In this document: piece after piece, positions 38,729 to 49,799 of the stretch
How positions within the stretch are numbered: position 1 is the stretch's first letter
How the letters are laid out: each line of letters starts with the position of its first letter
Assembly: GCF_905475345.1 (NCBI RefSeq)
Contig: NC_066594.1
Location: 1,620,001-1,684,000, forward strand
DNA: 64,000 nt
Source: Vespula vulgaris
Taxonomy: Eukaryota > Arthropoda > Insecta > Hymenoptera > Vespidae
Direction: 5' to 3'
The notes under the pieces: generated by a model
Seen by the model: the letters and a program-made list of their open reading frames with translations, nothing else
Told to the model about the DNA's origin: nothing
The model's database searches: none
Made by a program: the position numbers and the translations under genes

Positions 38729-41260
38729 ATGCTTTTCACAATCTTCTTGAGTTTCTTTACACTTTTGTTCGTGTTGCATTGCTTTGTAAGATATGGAAGA
38801 GTGGGAAGAATCTCCAGTCGAATTCCTGGACCGAAAGCATATCCGATAATAGGAAATTTACATCACTTTCAACTTGGGAATGGTAAGCTTCATTGGAATT
38901 AAAATTTATCGAAACGAACTATTAATTAACTTGTAACTCTACCTACTATGGTATGTAATTGTTAGTACGTAGTGTATGGTATGTAATGGTATATACTGTG
39001 GATGTAGTTATTTCTTAATACACATAAAAATTTTATTACTATTTTAGAACAAATTCTTGAAAAATTTTGGAAAACGAATGACGAATTTTATCCCATCCAC
39101 AGAGTATGGTCCTTTTTCTTTTCATTAGTAACTTTACTTCATCCGGAAGATGTCGAGGTAAGTGATTATGACGCAAAGCAGAGATAATTTTTATCTTTCT
39201 TCCTTTCTTGCTTTTCAAATGATAATTATTATTTCATCGAAAATAAAAGACATATATTTGGAACGTAGATACTTTTAAAAAGTACCCAACATCTAGAAAA
39301 AGTTATACCTTACAACTTCTTACGACCCTGGCTATCCACTGGACTAATAACTAGTTCGGGTAATAAATTGAACAACATAAATTTGATATATTTGATGCTT
39401 AATTTCAAGATTATATCAAGATAATATTTAATTTTCCACTCAAAAGGTGATAAATGGAAACAACGACGGACAATCTTATTACCTACCTTCCACTTTAACA
39501 TACTTAAACACTTCGTCGTCACTTTAAACGAAGAAGCACAATATCTTGTAACATCACTGAAAGAGGAAGGAAAAGGAGAACCGATCGTTAAAGATTTACA
39601 GGAACTTATACCCATACATACATTAAATGCGATATGCGGTTAGAAAAATGATATTTCTTTATTCATTGCACTTTATCAAAGAAATATAGTTTATTCAAAT
39701 TGATTTGTAGAAACGGCTATGGGTACCCCTTTAAAAGGAATGGGCGAACTCGAAACTAAATATCGCGATGCCGTTCATGCTTACGGCAAAATCGTGATGC
39801 ATAAGTACGTAGGCATTCTTTTATTAGAAATACATTCGATCGCACGTTAAATAAACTGTAAATCTGAAGAAAAATATATCTTTTATTAGATTGACAAGAC
39901 CTTGGTACCATTTCGATACCATATTTGCATTATCGAGACATAATCGACTACAAAAAGAATTGGTGAAAACGCTTCACGACTTCTCGAAGAAGGTATACCT
40001 TTCGCTTAAATCTGCGAATAATTTTAATCTGAATTTGCGAAACTCAATTTTGAAGATGATCCATCCGTTTCAGATAATAGCAGAAAGAAAACTTTTCCAC
40101 GAACAAACTAACAGGAAATATTTACAAAACTTTGGAGAAATGGATGCGAGTCAGACTTTTTCTGAAAAAGTCAACGAGAATAATCAAAGTAATCTAACAG
40201 TTTAATAATAATGAACCATAATCTCGGTATAAGTATTAATCGAATATTTTCACGATAGATCCGACATCCAAGAAAAGATTGGCTATGCTAGATTTACTTA
40301 TTGCCGCTTCTTTAAATAATCAAATCGATGAGGAGGGAATTCAAGAAGAAGTCGATACTTTTGTATTCGCGGTAGGTTGAAGATTTAATCTTTCTCAAAT
40401 AATTAGAAAAAAAGGAAATAAATTATAAATAATATCTCCATAGGGTCACGATACTGTAGCAATGGCATTGTCTTTTGCTTTGCTTCTTTTTGCAAAACAC
40501 AAAGATGTTCAGGTAATTTTTCCATTTCAAAAAAAATTTATGAAACATCGATCGTGAAGGACGCGTTCTCTAATTATAAAGAATAATAAATAATATGTTA
40601 ATTTGTAGGAAAATATAAGAAACGAGGTGAGCACGGTTATGGAACAAAAAGATTTTAAAATGACGATCTCAGTGATTCAAGAATTTTCATATTTGGAAAG
40701 ATGTCTTAAAGAATCACTTCGCTTGTATCCAAGCGTTCATTCTGTACTTCGTTATATATCTAAAGATATGCAACTGAGTATGTAATATATATTTATATTT
40801 CATATACATTTTCGATTCATTATTAAAATCAAATAAGTAATCATATTAAATTTCAGAGAATTATTTAATCCCAGCTGGTACGACTTGTAACGTAAGTATT
40901 CACAGCTTACACAGAAATCCAGAATTTTGGCCAAATCCCGATGTATTCGATCCGGACAGATTTTTACCAGAAAATATGAAAGGACGCAATCCATATTCGT
41001 ATCTCCCGTTTAGTATAGGACCAAGAAACTGCATCGGTAAAAATTCCACGAAAAAATCCAAATTAGATTGAAATGATTCTAATATCTTTCTTTTCGTAGG
41101 TCAAAAATTCGCAATGCTGGAACTCAAACTCATGGTAGCTCACATATTATACAACTTTAATTTGGAACCAGTGGATGAACTGAACAACGTTAAAATAATG
41201 GGAGATGTTTTATTGCGCTCTTCCAAAACACTCCGTGTCAAATTTATACCTGTAAAATGA
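38729..41260 (+). CDS. CYP4-like cytochrome P450 (unit 4), intact
   Basis: Twelve coding exons: 38,729-38,882; 39,048-39,157; 39,269-39,359; 39,447-39,638; 39,711-39,804; 39,890-39,992; 40,074-40,188; 40,259-40,371; 40,444-40,512; 40,609-40,777; 40,857-41,036; 41,100-41,260. They give 516 aa; exon 8 is one codon shorter than in units 2 and 3. Motifs are an N-terminal anchor, IPGPKAYP hinge, WKQRR C-helix, AGHDTV I-helix (324-329), ESLR (382-385), FDPDRF and FSIGPRNCIG with haem Cys462. The second I-helix Thr is Val, as in bacterial P450cam, while the catalytic Thr328 is kept. The CYP4 haem-linking Glu is Ala. From intron 1 to about 450 nt past the stop the gene is nearly identical to unit 5, whereas exon 1 is clearly different. 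AATAAA is at 41,301. Likely an active ER monooxygenase; substrate unknown. Confidence 0.93.
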
Positions 41261-42116
41261 CGACACTGCGTCTATGCATGTTCAATTTTTTCCTTAATCA
41301 AATAAACTGCAATAATACATCATCCATTTATCGCATTATTTCTTTTCATTTCTAATCTTTACATTTTTTTCATCTTTACTTTAGATGGCAGAAAAATTTC
41401 TTTGCGTAGAAAACTATTATTCATCAACCCGTTGCATCGACTGACAAATTGATTTTATGTATTATCTTTATACTGGGCTAATGACACAGTTATTTTGGGT
41501 GATGTGTTAAACAGTATCTTTGTTTTTCATATACTTACTCATCACAGTTTTTAATTATCGCACGTATGAGTATATCGTTTCATTGAAATTCTCACGTAAC
41601 TTTAAAAAGGAATTCAATACAACACGAAGTAAAAACGATAACAATTGATTTCAATTGCACGTTTCTAATGACTTTAATAAGAAAAAAAAGAAAAATTAAC
41701 TGAAAGCATAAAAAAACATAATTGATTAATATTTGGTATTTTATATATATATAATTTTGATAATTATATATACAATAGAATATTAATATATAATTTCTTT
41801 CATTCAATCTCTCATCATATGGTTAAATTATCATAAAATCATATTTTTAATTACGGCCGTCCATTAAGGAACTACGTATAAAATTGCTACCGAAAAACAT
41901 CCTAATTTAATCGATGTCCGAATTAAAAATAATCTTTAAACATCGCATTTCATAAAGTCTGAGATATAAAAATTTCAGAAATTATTCGTACAGTACATTC
42001 ATTTTGATTTTTAAAAATTAATGGATTTCTATAAATATATTTTTATATAAAGATTATACGAAGCAATTGTATGGGAACTATACATTCATACGAGGGGGAG
42101 TAGGAATATATTCATC

Positions 42117-42237
42117 GAGAATTAGTCATCCAAATTATTTACTTCGCTCGATCGTACGATTTGGGTCAGTACTTCAAAAATCCTGCTACGAAGAACATCC
42201 AAACGTTCTTCCAACGTTTCTTCCAAACGGGAATTAT
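42117..42237 (+). promoter_or_regulatory. Predicted 5' noncoding exon of unit 5
   Basis: GAGAATTAGTCATCC at about 42,117 aligns with the GAATTACTCATTC word of other units, TATATAAAG lies at about 42,046, and donor GTAAGCG begins at 42,238. The interval is somewhat longer (121 nt) and contains a repeated ACGTTCTTCCAA-like word. The coding acceptor is at 42,532. Confidence 0.38.
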
Positions 42238-42537
42238 GTAAGCGTTGCATCATCATTTACCCCAATTTATAATTATGTATTATTGTCACAAGTGATTGTT
42301 ATTATTGCTTTTGTGTACATTAGTCATTGATAAATCTTAAACGGATAAAACAAATATAAACAGAGAAGATAGAATTAATTCATTTTAACACCTATATTGA
42401 TCATTAACAAATACTCAGGTCAAATTAAGTTCAATTAAATAATCAGTTCGTGTAAAATTTCTTTGTACATTTGTATATACATATAATTGTATATTTGAAA
42501 AAATCTACTTAAAAATTGTGTTTCTTCCACAGATATA

Positions 42538-45022
42538 ATGTTTTTCACAATCTTCTTGAGTTTCTTTACACTTTTGTTGGTGTTGCACTGTTTTGTAAGA
42601 TATGGAAGAGTGGGAAGAATATCCAGTAGAATACCTGGACCGAAAGCATATCCGATAATAGGCAATTTATATCACTTTCGAGTTAAAAATGGTAAGTTTC
42701 ATCGGAAATGAAATTTGACAAAGCGAACGTATCAATTAACTTGTAATTCCATCTACTCGTGTAGTCGTTTTTTTTTAGTATACTTATAAAAATTTTATTA
42801 CTATTTTAGAACAAATTCTTGAAAAATTTTGGAAAACGAATGACGAATTTTATCCCATCCACAGAATATGGTCCCTTTTCTTTTCATTAGTAACTTTACT
42901 TCATCCGGAAGATGTCGAGGTAAGTGATTATGACGCAAAGCAGAGATAATTTTTATCTTTCTTCCTTTCTTGCTTTTCAAATGATAATTATTATTTCATC
43001 GAAAATAAAAGATATATATTTTGAACGTAGATACTTTTAAAAAGTACCCAACATCTAGAAAAAGTTATACCTTACAACTTCTTACGACCCTGGCTATCCA
43101 CTGGACTAATAACTAGTTCGGGTAATAAATTGAACAACATAAATTTGATATATTTGATGCTTAATTTCAAGATTATATCAAGATAATATTTAATTTTCCA
43201 CTCAAAAGGTGATAAATGGAAACAACGACGGACAATCTTATTACCTACCTTCCACTTTAACATACTTAAACACTTCGTCGTCACTTTAAACGAAGAAGCA
43301 CAATATCTTGTAACATCACTGAAAGAGGAAGGAAAAGGAGAACCGATCGTTAAAGATTTACAGGAACTTATACCCATACATACATTAAATGCGATATGCG
43401 GTTAGTGAAATAATATTTCTTTATTTATTGCACTTTATCAAAGAAATATAGTTTATTCAAATTGATTTGTAGAAACGGCTATGGGTACCCCTTTAAAAGG
43501 AATGGGCGAATTCGAAGCTAAATATCGCGATGCCGTTCATGCTTACGGCAAAATCGTGATGCATAAGTACGTAGGCATTCTTTTATTAGAAATACATTCG
43601 ATCGCACGTTAAATAAACTGTAAATCTGAAGAAAAATATATCTTTTATTAGATTGACAAGACCTTGGTACCATTTCGATACCATATTTGCATTATCGAGA
43701 CATAATCGACTACAAAAAGAATTGGTGAAAACGCTTCACGACTTCTCGAAGAAGGTATACCTTTCGCTTAAATCTGCGAATAATTTTAATGTGAATTTGC
43801 GAAACTCAATTTTGAAGATGATCCATCCGTTTCAGATAATAGCAGAAAGAAAACTTTTCCACGAACATACTAACAGGAAATATTTACAAAACTTTGGAGA
43901 AATGGATGCGAGTCAGACTTCTTCTGAAAAAGTCAACGAGAATAATCAAAGTAATCTAACAGTTTAATAATAATGAACCATAATCTCGGTATAAGTATTA
44001 ATCGAATATTTTCATAATAGATCCGACATCCAAGAAAAGATTGGCTATGCTAGATTTACTTATTGCCGCTTCTTTAAATAATCAAATCGATGAGGAAGGA
44101 ATTCAAGAAGAAGTCGATACTTTTATATTCGCGGTAGGTTGAAGATGTAATCTCTCAGATAATTAGAAAAAATAAAAATAAATTATAAATAATATCTTTG
44201 TAGGGGCACGATACTGTAGCAATGGCATTGTCTTTTGCTTTACTTCTTTTTGCAAAACACAAAGATGTTCAGGTAATTTTTCCATACCAAAAAAAGAATT
44301 TATGAAACATCGATCGTGAAGGACGCGTTCTCTAACTATAACGAATAATAAATAATATGTTAATTTGTAGGAAAATATAAGAAACGAAGTGAGCACGGTT
44401 ATGGAACAAAAAGATTTAAAAATGACAACCTCGGTGATACAAGAATTTTCATATTTGGAAAGATGTCTTAAAGAATCACTTCGCTTGTATCCAAGCGTTC
44501 ATTCTGTACTTCGTTATATATCTAAAGATATGCAACTGAGTATGTAATATATATTTATATTTCATATACATTTTCGATTCATTATTAAAATCAAATAAGT
44601 AATCATATTAAATTTCAGAGAATTATTTAATCCCAGCTGGTACGACTTGTAACGTAAGTATTTACAGCTTACACAGAAATCCAGAATTTTGGCCAAATCC
44701 CGATGTGTTCGATCCGGACAGATTTTTAACAGAAAATATGAAAGGACGCAATCCATATTCGTATCTCCCGTTTAGTATAGGACCAAGAAACTGCATCGGT
44801 AAAAATTCCACGAAAAAATCCAAATTAGATTGAAGTGATTCTATTATCTTTCTTTTCGTAGGTCAAAAATTCGCAATGCTGGAACTGAAACTCATGGTAG
44901 CTCACATATTATACAACTTTTATTTGGAACCAGTGGATGAACTGAACAACGTTAAAATAATGGAAGATGTTTTATTGCGCTCTTCCAAAACACTCCGTGT
45001 CAAATTTATACCTATAAAATAA
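42538..45022 (+). CDS. CYP4-like cytochrome P450 (unit 5), intact
   Basis: Exons: 42,538-42,691; 42,810-42,919; 43,031-43,121; 43,209-43,400; 43,473-43,566; 43,652-43,754; 43,836-43,950; 44,021-44,133; 44,204-44,272; 44,371-44,539; 44,619-44,798; 44,862-45,022, joining to 516 aa. Motifs equal those of unit 4: IPGPKAYP, WKQRR, AGHDTV, ESLR, FDPDRF and FSIGPRNCIG with haem Cys462. By eye, exons 2-12 differ from unit 4 at about two dozen sites in 1.4 kb. Exons 3, 4 and 6 look identical and introns are equally close. Exon 1 differs much more, especially after the hinge (NLYHFRVKN versus NLHHFQLGN). Changes unique to this copy include a Pro-to-Thr before ENMKGR and a Gly-to-Glu in the last exon. 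Two AATAAA signals follow (45,063 and 45,075). Confidence 0.93.
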
Positions 45023-45519
45023 CGACACTGCGTCTTTGCATTTTCTATTTTTTCCTTAATTAAATAAATAATCAAATAAACTGCAATAATACATCGTTCG
45101 TTTATCGCATTATTTCCTTTCATTACTAATCTTTACATTTCTTTCATCTTTACTTTAGTTGGCAGAAAAATTTCTTTACGTTGGAAACTATTATTCATCA
45201 ACCCGTTGCATCGACTGATAAATTGATTTTATGTATTATCTTTATACCGGACTAATGACACAGTTATTTTGGGTGATGTGTTAAACAGTATCTTTGTTTT
45301 CATATACTTACTCATCACAGTTTTTAATTATCGCACGTATGAGTATATCGTTTCATTGAAATTCTCACGTAACTTTAAAAAGGAATTCAATACAATACGA
45401 AGTAAAAACGATAACAATTGATTTCAATTGCACGTTTCTAATGACTTTAATAAGAAAAAAAAGAAAAATTAACTAAAAGCATAAAAAAGACATATAGGGA
45501 AATTACTTCACTTTCATGA

Positions 45520-46405
45520 GAAGAATAAGCTTCATCGGAAATAAAATTTATAGAAACGAACTATCAATTAACTTGTAACTCCACCTACTCGATATAGTCA
45601 TCACTTTACATGAATAATAAACGTAACAAACATAACAATTTTATTAATATTTTAGAAAAAATTTTTAAAAGATTTTGAAAAACGAGTGAAGAGTTATATC
45701 CAATCCAGAAATTATGGTCCTTTTTTTCTCATTTGTAACGATTATTCATCTAGAAAATATTGAGGTAAATAATTATCGGATAAAAAAACGAACAAAAATT
45801 TATGCAAAAAAGAAATTGTATACCGACTGATTCGAAATTCTTCATACTTGGAAAGATCTATAAAAGAATCACTTCGTTTATACCCAAGCGTTCATTTCAT
45901 AGTTCGTTATATATCTCAAAATCTGCAGCTAAGTATATTATATATTTATAGTTCATATAAATTTTTATTTATTAATCGTAATCATGTTAAATTTCAGAAA
46001 ATGATTTAATACCAGCCGGTTCAATCTGTAACATTAGTATCCATAACTTACACAGAACCCCAGAATTTTGTCCGAATCTCGATGTTTTCAATCCAGGTAG
46101 ATTTTTACCGGAAAATATTAAAGAATGTAATCTTTATTCCTATATTCCATTTAGTGCTAGGCCAAAAAACTATATCGGTAAATATTGCATGCATAATACG
46201 AAATTAAATCAAAATAAATGTATTATTTGTTTTTTCTTTTATAGGTCAGAAATCCGCATTGCTTCGACTCAAAATCCTAATAGCTTATATATTGCACAAT
46301 TTTTATTTGAAACCTGTGGATAAACTGGATGACGTTAAAATGATAGGAGATTTTATTCTGGGCTCGCCAAAACCACTTCGTGTCAAATTTATATCTATAA
46401 AATAA
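45520..46405 (+). pseudogene. Internally deleted CYP4-like relic (unit 6)
   Basis: The block starts inside intron 1, with no exon 1. Exon 2 (45,656-45,764) has TGA at the Trp codon and a later TAA. From intron 2 the sequence jumps into the middle of exon 10 (about 45,808-45,932, with KESLRLYP-like residues out of frame upstream). Exons 11 (45,998-46,177) and 12 (46,245-46,405) follow. In exon 11 the haem loop reads FSARPKNYIG: the ligand Cys is Tyr, the conserved Arg is Lys and a Gly is Arg. FDPDRF has become FNPGRF. The exon 12 frame is open to TAA. It cannot encode a working P450. The 3' flank is of the unit 2 type. Confidence 0.92.
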
Positions 46406-47347
46406 TAGCATTACATCTTTCCAAATTCCATTTTCTCCAAAATAAATTAAAATTTACAATTACATGCAATTACAATTACAACGCAATGCATTTTTCGTAT
46501 CATTTCTTTACTACTAATCTTTACTTTATAGTACAAAAAAATTTCTTTACATACAAAGCTTTTACTTATCAAAATGATACGTCGATTGTCAAATTGATCT
46601 TAGATATCATCTATAACGCTAATCTAGAGAATAAAACAGTCTGTAATTTCATCGAAAAATGATTGTTCTTAAAATTTATTTATTCCTCTTATTTTTTAAA
46701 TGTTACGCATCAATAACTTGTAAAAACTATGAACTCAACAGTTACGAATACCGTACTGTAGTTTTTTATCATTCAAACGTTCGTTCCGTTAAAAAACTCA
46801 TAAATAACGTAGGAATATTATTTGAATATACACGATCACGCAATCTTCTATCTTTCTATTTTTTTTTTTTTTTACTTCTTTCATTTGTTTAACATATATA
46901 TTGTATTATAATATCTGCAATTTGGCTTGTTTGAATGTAAAAATACTCTTATTAATTTTTCGTTGTTTTATCTTTGATTCGTATCAAAGAAAAAAAGAAA
47001 GAACGCATTAACATAACTGGTATACTTATACATAGAAATTATTGGATGTAAAATATACAAATATCGCAAGTAGTGTTCTGTTATACGTAAAAATTAATTC
47101 CTTATTTTATGCATATTCTGCAATAGAAAATATTCATAATCTACATTAATTACATTAATAAATTATTAAAATTAACATTAAATTTGTTAATCTATATAAA
47201 GGAGTGGATAAGAATTTCTATTTAAAGGATGAATATTAACAATATTAGAGAATTATAAATACAATACAAACATATTTAATTATAAAGTATGTTAATTTTA
47301 ATGTAATAAGAAAATACAAAATAAGACATTTTGTTTAATACCTTATT
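46406..47347. other. Spacer between the P450 array and SELENOF
   Basis: The part to about 46,800 is the P450-unit 3' flank, as after unit 2 (for example ATTTATTTATTCCTCTTATT then CTTGTAAAAACTA). The rest is AT-rich without a gene. It includes the 3' side of the minus-strand SELENOF gene, where an AATAAG overlaps the end of the coding region and AATTAAATA-type words follow. Confidence 0.5.
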
Positions 47348-48177
47348 CTAATCAGTAGAAAGATGTGTTGCTAAAAATTCATCGATTGAATCTGTATCCC
47401 ATTTATGTATATCAAGAATATCTTCTACTTTATTGTCAGCATCCAGCAATTTAATAATTGGATCTAATCCTCTTACATATCTTATTTGCAAATTTTTGTA
47501 TTTATTTGGTCTATCACTTTTTATAAATGCTAAAAAAATTTAACAATCTATAACTATTGTTTCTTTTCATCTCAAACCATTATGTCGTAATATACGTAAT
47601 TAAATATTTTAATAAAAATTAATAAATATGTTATTAAATATTTTAATAAAAAAATATTAAGTACCTTGTATTTGAGGATATGCACCAAATTTACATGTGC
47701 AAACCTTAAGAATTGCTTTTGGATATCGTTTAAAGCCAGATACATCATAATCATCGTCCTTCAAACAACATTCCTTGCATTTGTCACTGAATCAAATAAA
47801 GAACATATGCATTGAATACTTAGGTCAAAAATGAATTATAATCAATCAAATTTTTCTTTATTTACTAAATTACTTACTAGATTTCTGGCACATTATATTT
47901 GTTGAATTTATCACATGTTGAACACAATAGGTTAGCCTTATTAAAACCTAATTTTTTACAATCATCTGCAGAAAATTCTGCATTAATAATAACTACCTAT
48001 TAAAAAAATTAATATATAGAATTTTTTAACGCAAATATTATGAGCAAATTGTAAAATACACAACAATTCTTACAAAAATCAAAGCATTCCATTATGAGAT
48101 AAAGGTTATATAAAAATGTTGTTTATAATTACCGTTAAACCAAGTAGAAATATATGTAAAAATGTTGAGATATACAT
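47348..48177 (-). CDS. SELENOF: SELENOF (Sep15) homologue, cysteine form
   Basis: An ER-lumen thioredoxin-like oxidoreductase. Vertebrate SELENOF binds UDP-glucose:glycoprotein glucosyltransferase and acts in glycoprotein folding control. Four exons in transcription order: 48,133-48,177; 47,878-47,996; 47,665-47,786; 47,348-47,529. They join in phase to 155 aa. A signal peptide (about 1-21, ending IINA before EFSADDC) is followed by the Cys-rich domain (KKLGFNKANLLCSTCDKF; DKCKECCLKDD), then the redox loop KVCTCKFGAYPQIQAF, KSDRP, IRYVRGLDPIIKLLD and HKWDTDSIDEFL. All match the family order and length. The vertebrate Cys-Gly-Sec motif is Cys-Thr-Cys, encoded TGC ACA TGT. No Sec codon or SECIS element is needed. 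An NRF-1-like site lies about 155 nt upstream of the start. Confidence is high because exon phases, signal peptide and motifs all agree. Confidence 0.95.
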
Positions 48178-48330
48178 ATTTTGATTACTTGAAATATTCC
48201 TTCTACAACTTTCTTAATATCTTAATAACAGAAACGTATAACAATCACATTACCTAAGTACACTCGAATCTGCCACTGTACGAAGATACTCTAATTTTCT
48301 TGGTTATGTTACAATCGAAATTCTGTTTCT

Positions 48331-48340
48331 GCGCATGCGT
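48331..48340. promoter_or_regulatory. NRF-1-like site in the SELENOF promoter
   Basis: GCGCATGCGT, one mismatch from the palindromic NRF-1 core, lies between the SELENOF start (48,177) and the end of TSSC4 (48,656). CG-rich words are rare in this AT-rich interval. Position fits a housekeeping promoter for SELENOF. Confidence 0.45.
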
Positions 48341-48655
48341 TTAAGAATTAGCTTTACTCACAGACAAAAATTAATTGACATCATTTTTGTTATATGTTAT
48401 TCAACCAAGTTTCAAATTTATCAGTTTATTTAATATTTAATACGTGTAATTATGCTCTCCACTTATTTTCCATAAGTAATATATATACGTATATATATAA
48501 TGACAAATCGATAAATTTAATTTTTGGGTATAATTTCGAAATTTTTACAAATGTAATTATAATTATAACAAACAATAGCACATACTTCTACATATTATAT
48601 AATACATAATTTATGATGGACTTATATTAAGAAAGTATTATTTCATCCTCATGTC

Positions 48656-49426
48656 TTAATCTAATTCTTGCAAATGATCCAACTTAATTTTTGTTGAAGG
48701 ACAAATGTTTTGTGGAATTCTATTCTTCTTGGCTTTCTTTATCTGTTTTTGTCCAACTACATATTCCGGCATGATAACTTTGCAATTTCTAAATGTTGGT
48801 TTATCTTCTGGATTTACAATTACGGTCGATGAATTTTCTGATTTAATTGATCTGGGTTTTGGCTTTTTAAATTCTACTTTAGAAGTTGATTGAACTTGTT
48901 TTGATTTAAATGATACATTACTATCATTTGCATCTGAAATTGTTTCATCAATATCCATTTTATTTTTCAATTTTCTCTCTTGCATTTTACGTGCTTTCAA
49001 TTCTCTTAAAAATGATAATGCTGCACGGGTATTACTACGATCTGTCATATCTTCATTAGATACATCATCCAAATTGTATTTAGTCCATTTATGAGGATTT
49101 CTATGATAATCTGGTATACTTCTATAGATAGAACGTGGAGCAGGTTCTTCTAGTCGCTTGAAAATACTTTGTTTTCCTCGAAATTTTTGTGTTTCATATT
49201 TTCTTTTTTTATCATTTTCTATTGGCTGTAACCTACAAATTTCTCTAGATTCTATATTTACTTCCATATGATCAGAAGTTAAATCTCCTCTACGTCTGTT
49301 ATATTCTTTTTCCGCAATAGATAATTGATCTACCAATGCTTTCATTTTATTTGAAAAAGCAGAAGAATTGTATTCTTGTTTTTCAACATTTGTACAATGT
49401 AATTCATCATTCGGTGACAGTTTCAT
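48656..49426 (-). CDS. TSSC4: TSSC4 homologue, U5 snRNP assembly factor
   Basis: A 256-aa protein in a single coding exon. In human cells TSSC4 binds U5 snRNP and PRPF8 and supports U5 and tri-snRNP assembly; a nuclear role is inferred here. The recognised core spans residues about 88-147: IFKRLEEPAPRSIYRSIPDY, then HRNPHKWTKYNLDDVS, then the RSNTRAALSFLRELKARK helix. It matches the vertebrate PDYxxxPxxWTKYxLEDV block and the following ALAFL segment. N- and C-terminal parts are charged and probably disordered; the C-terminus is basic (KQIKKAKKNR). The ATG follows a TTTTATTTTAG acceptor by two bases, so a 5' noncoding exon is expected. A GTAAGT donor sits at 49,521 with the exon upstream of it (49,522 to about 49,700). 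The 3' end is 479 nt from the SELENOF start. Confidence 0.93.
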   Translation of the reverse strand: MKLSPNDELHCTNVEKQEYNSSAFSNKMKALVDQLSIAEKEYNRRRGDLTSDHMEVNIESREICRLQPIENDKKRKYETQKFRGKQSIFKRLEEPAPRSIYRSIPDYHRNPHKWTKYNLDDVSNEDMTDRSNTRAALSFLRELKARKMQERKLKNKMDIDETISDANDSNVSFKSKQVQSTSKVEFKKPKPRSIKSENSSTVIVNPEDKPTFRNCKVIMPEYVVGQKQIKKAKKNRIPQNICPSTKIKLDHLQELD

Positions 49427-49521
49427 TTCTAAAATAAAAAAATTGAATATTTATAAATCTATATAGAATAAAATGTTCTCAAATGTTTTCAAAATAATAT
49501 CATAAAGTATTAAGAACTTAC

Positions 49522-49700
49522 TGATATATTTGAAGAAAGATTAATAAATTTCTTGAAATACTGAATTCGTGTTTCCTTCTTTGCTGGCTTTATATTTAAG
49601 TGTTAAATATTATTAATAAACTTGTAAAACAATATAATTATAGCTAATTAAAGTTATAAACAATACATACGTTATTAATGTTCGACTAATTTTAATTCAA
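49522..49700 (-). promoter_or_regulatory. Predicted 5' noncoding exon and promoter region of TSSC4
   Basis: On the minus strand a GTAAGT donor (49,516-49,521) pairs with the acceptor at 49,429. The exon start is not defined. An inverted CCAAT word (ATTGG) near 49,780 and GC-containing words at 49,720-49,800 mark the likely promoter. Confidence 0.4.
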
Positions 49701-49799
49701 TGCAAAATAGGATCACATAGACTGGACACTGGGATGCATAAAGCAGCATAAAGGTTATGCGCAGTATATAACTATCTTCAACGTCATTGGACGATTCTT

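Noticed and set aside
39310..39615. Minus-strand frames of about 100 codons, identical at 39,310-39,615 and 43,072-43,377
   Set aside because: They are antisense shadows of P450 exons 3 and 4; their identity only reflects the near-identity of the two genes.
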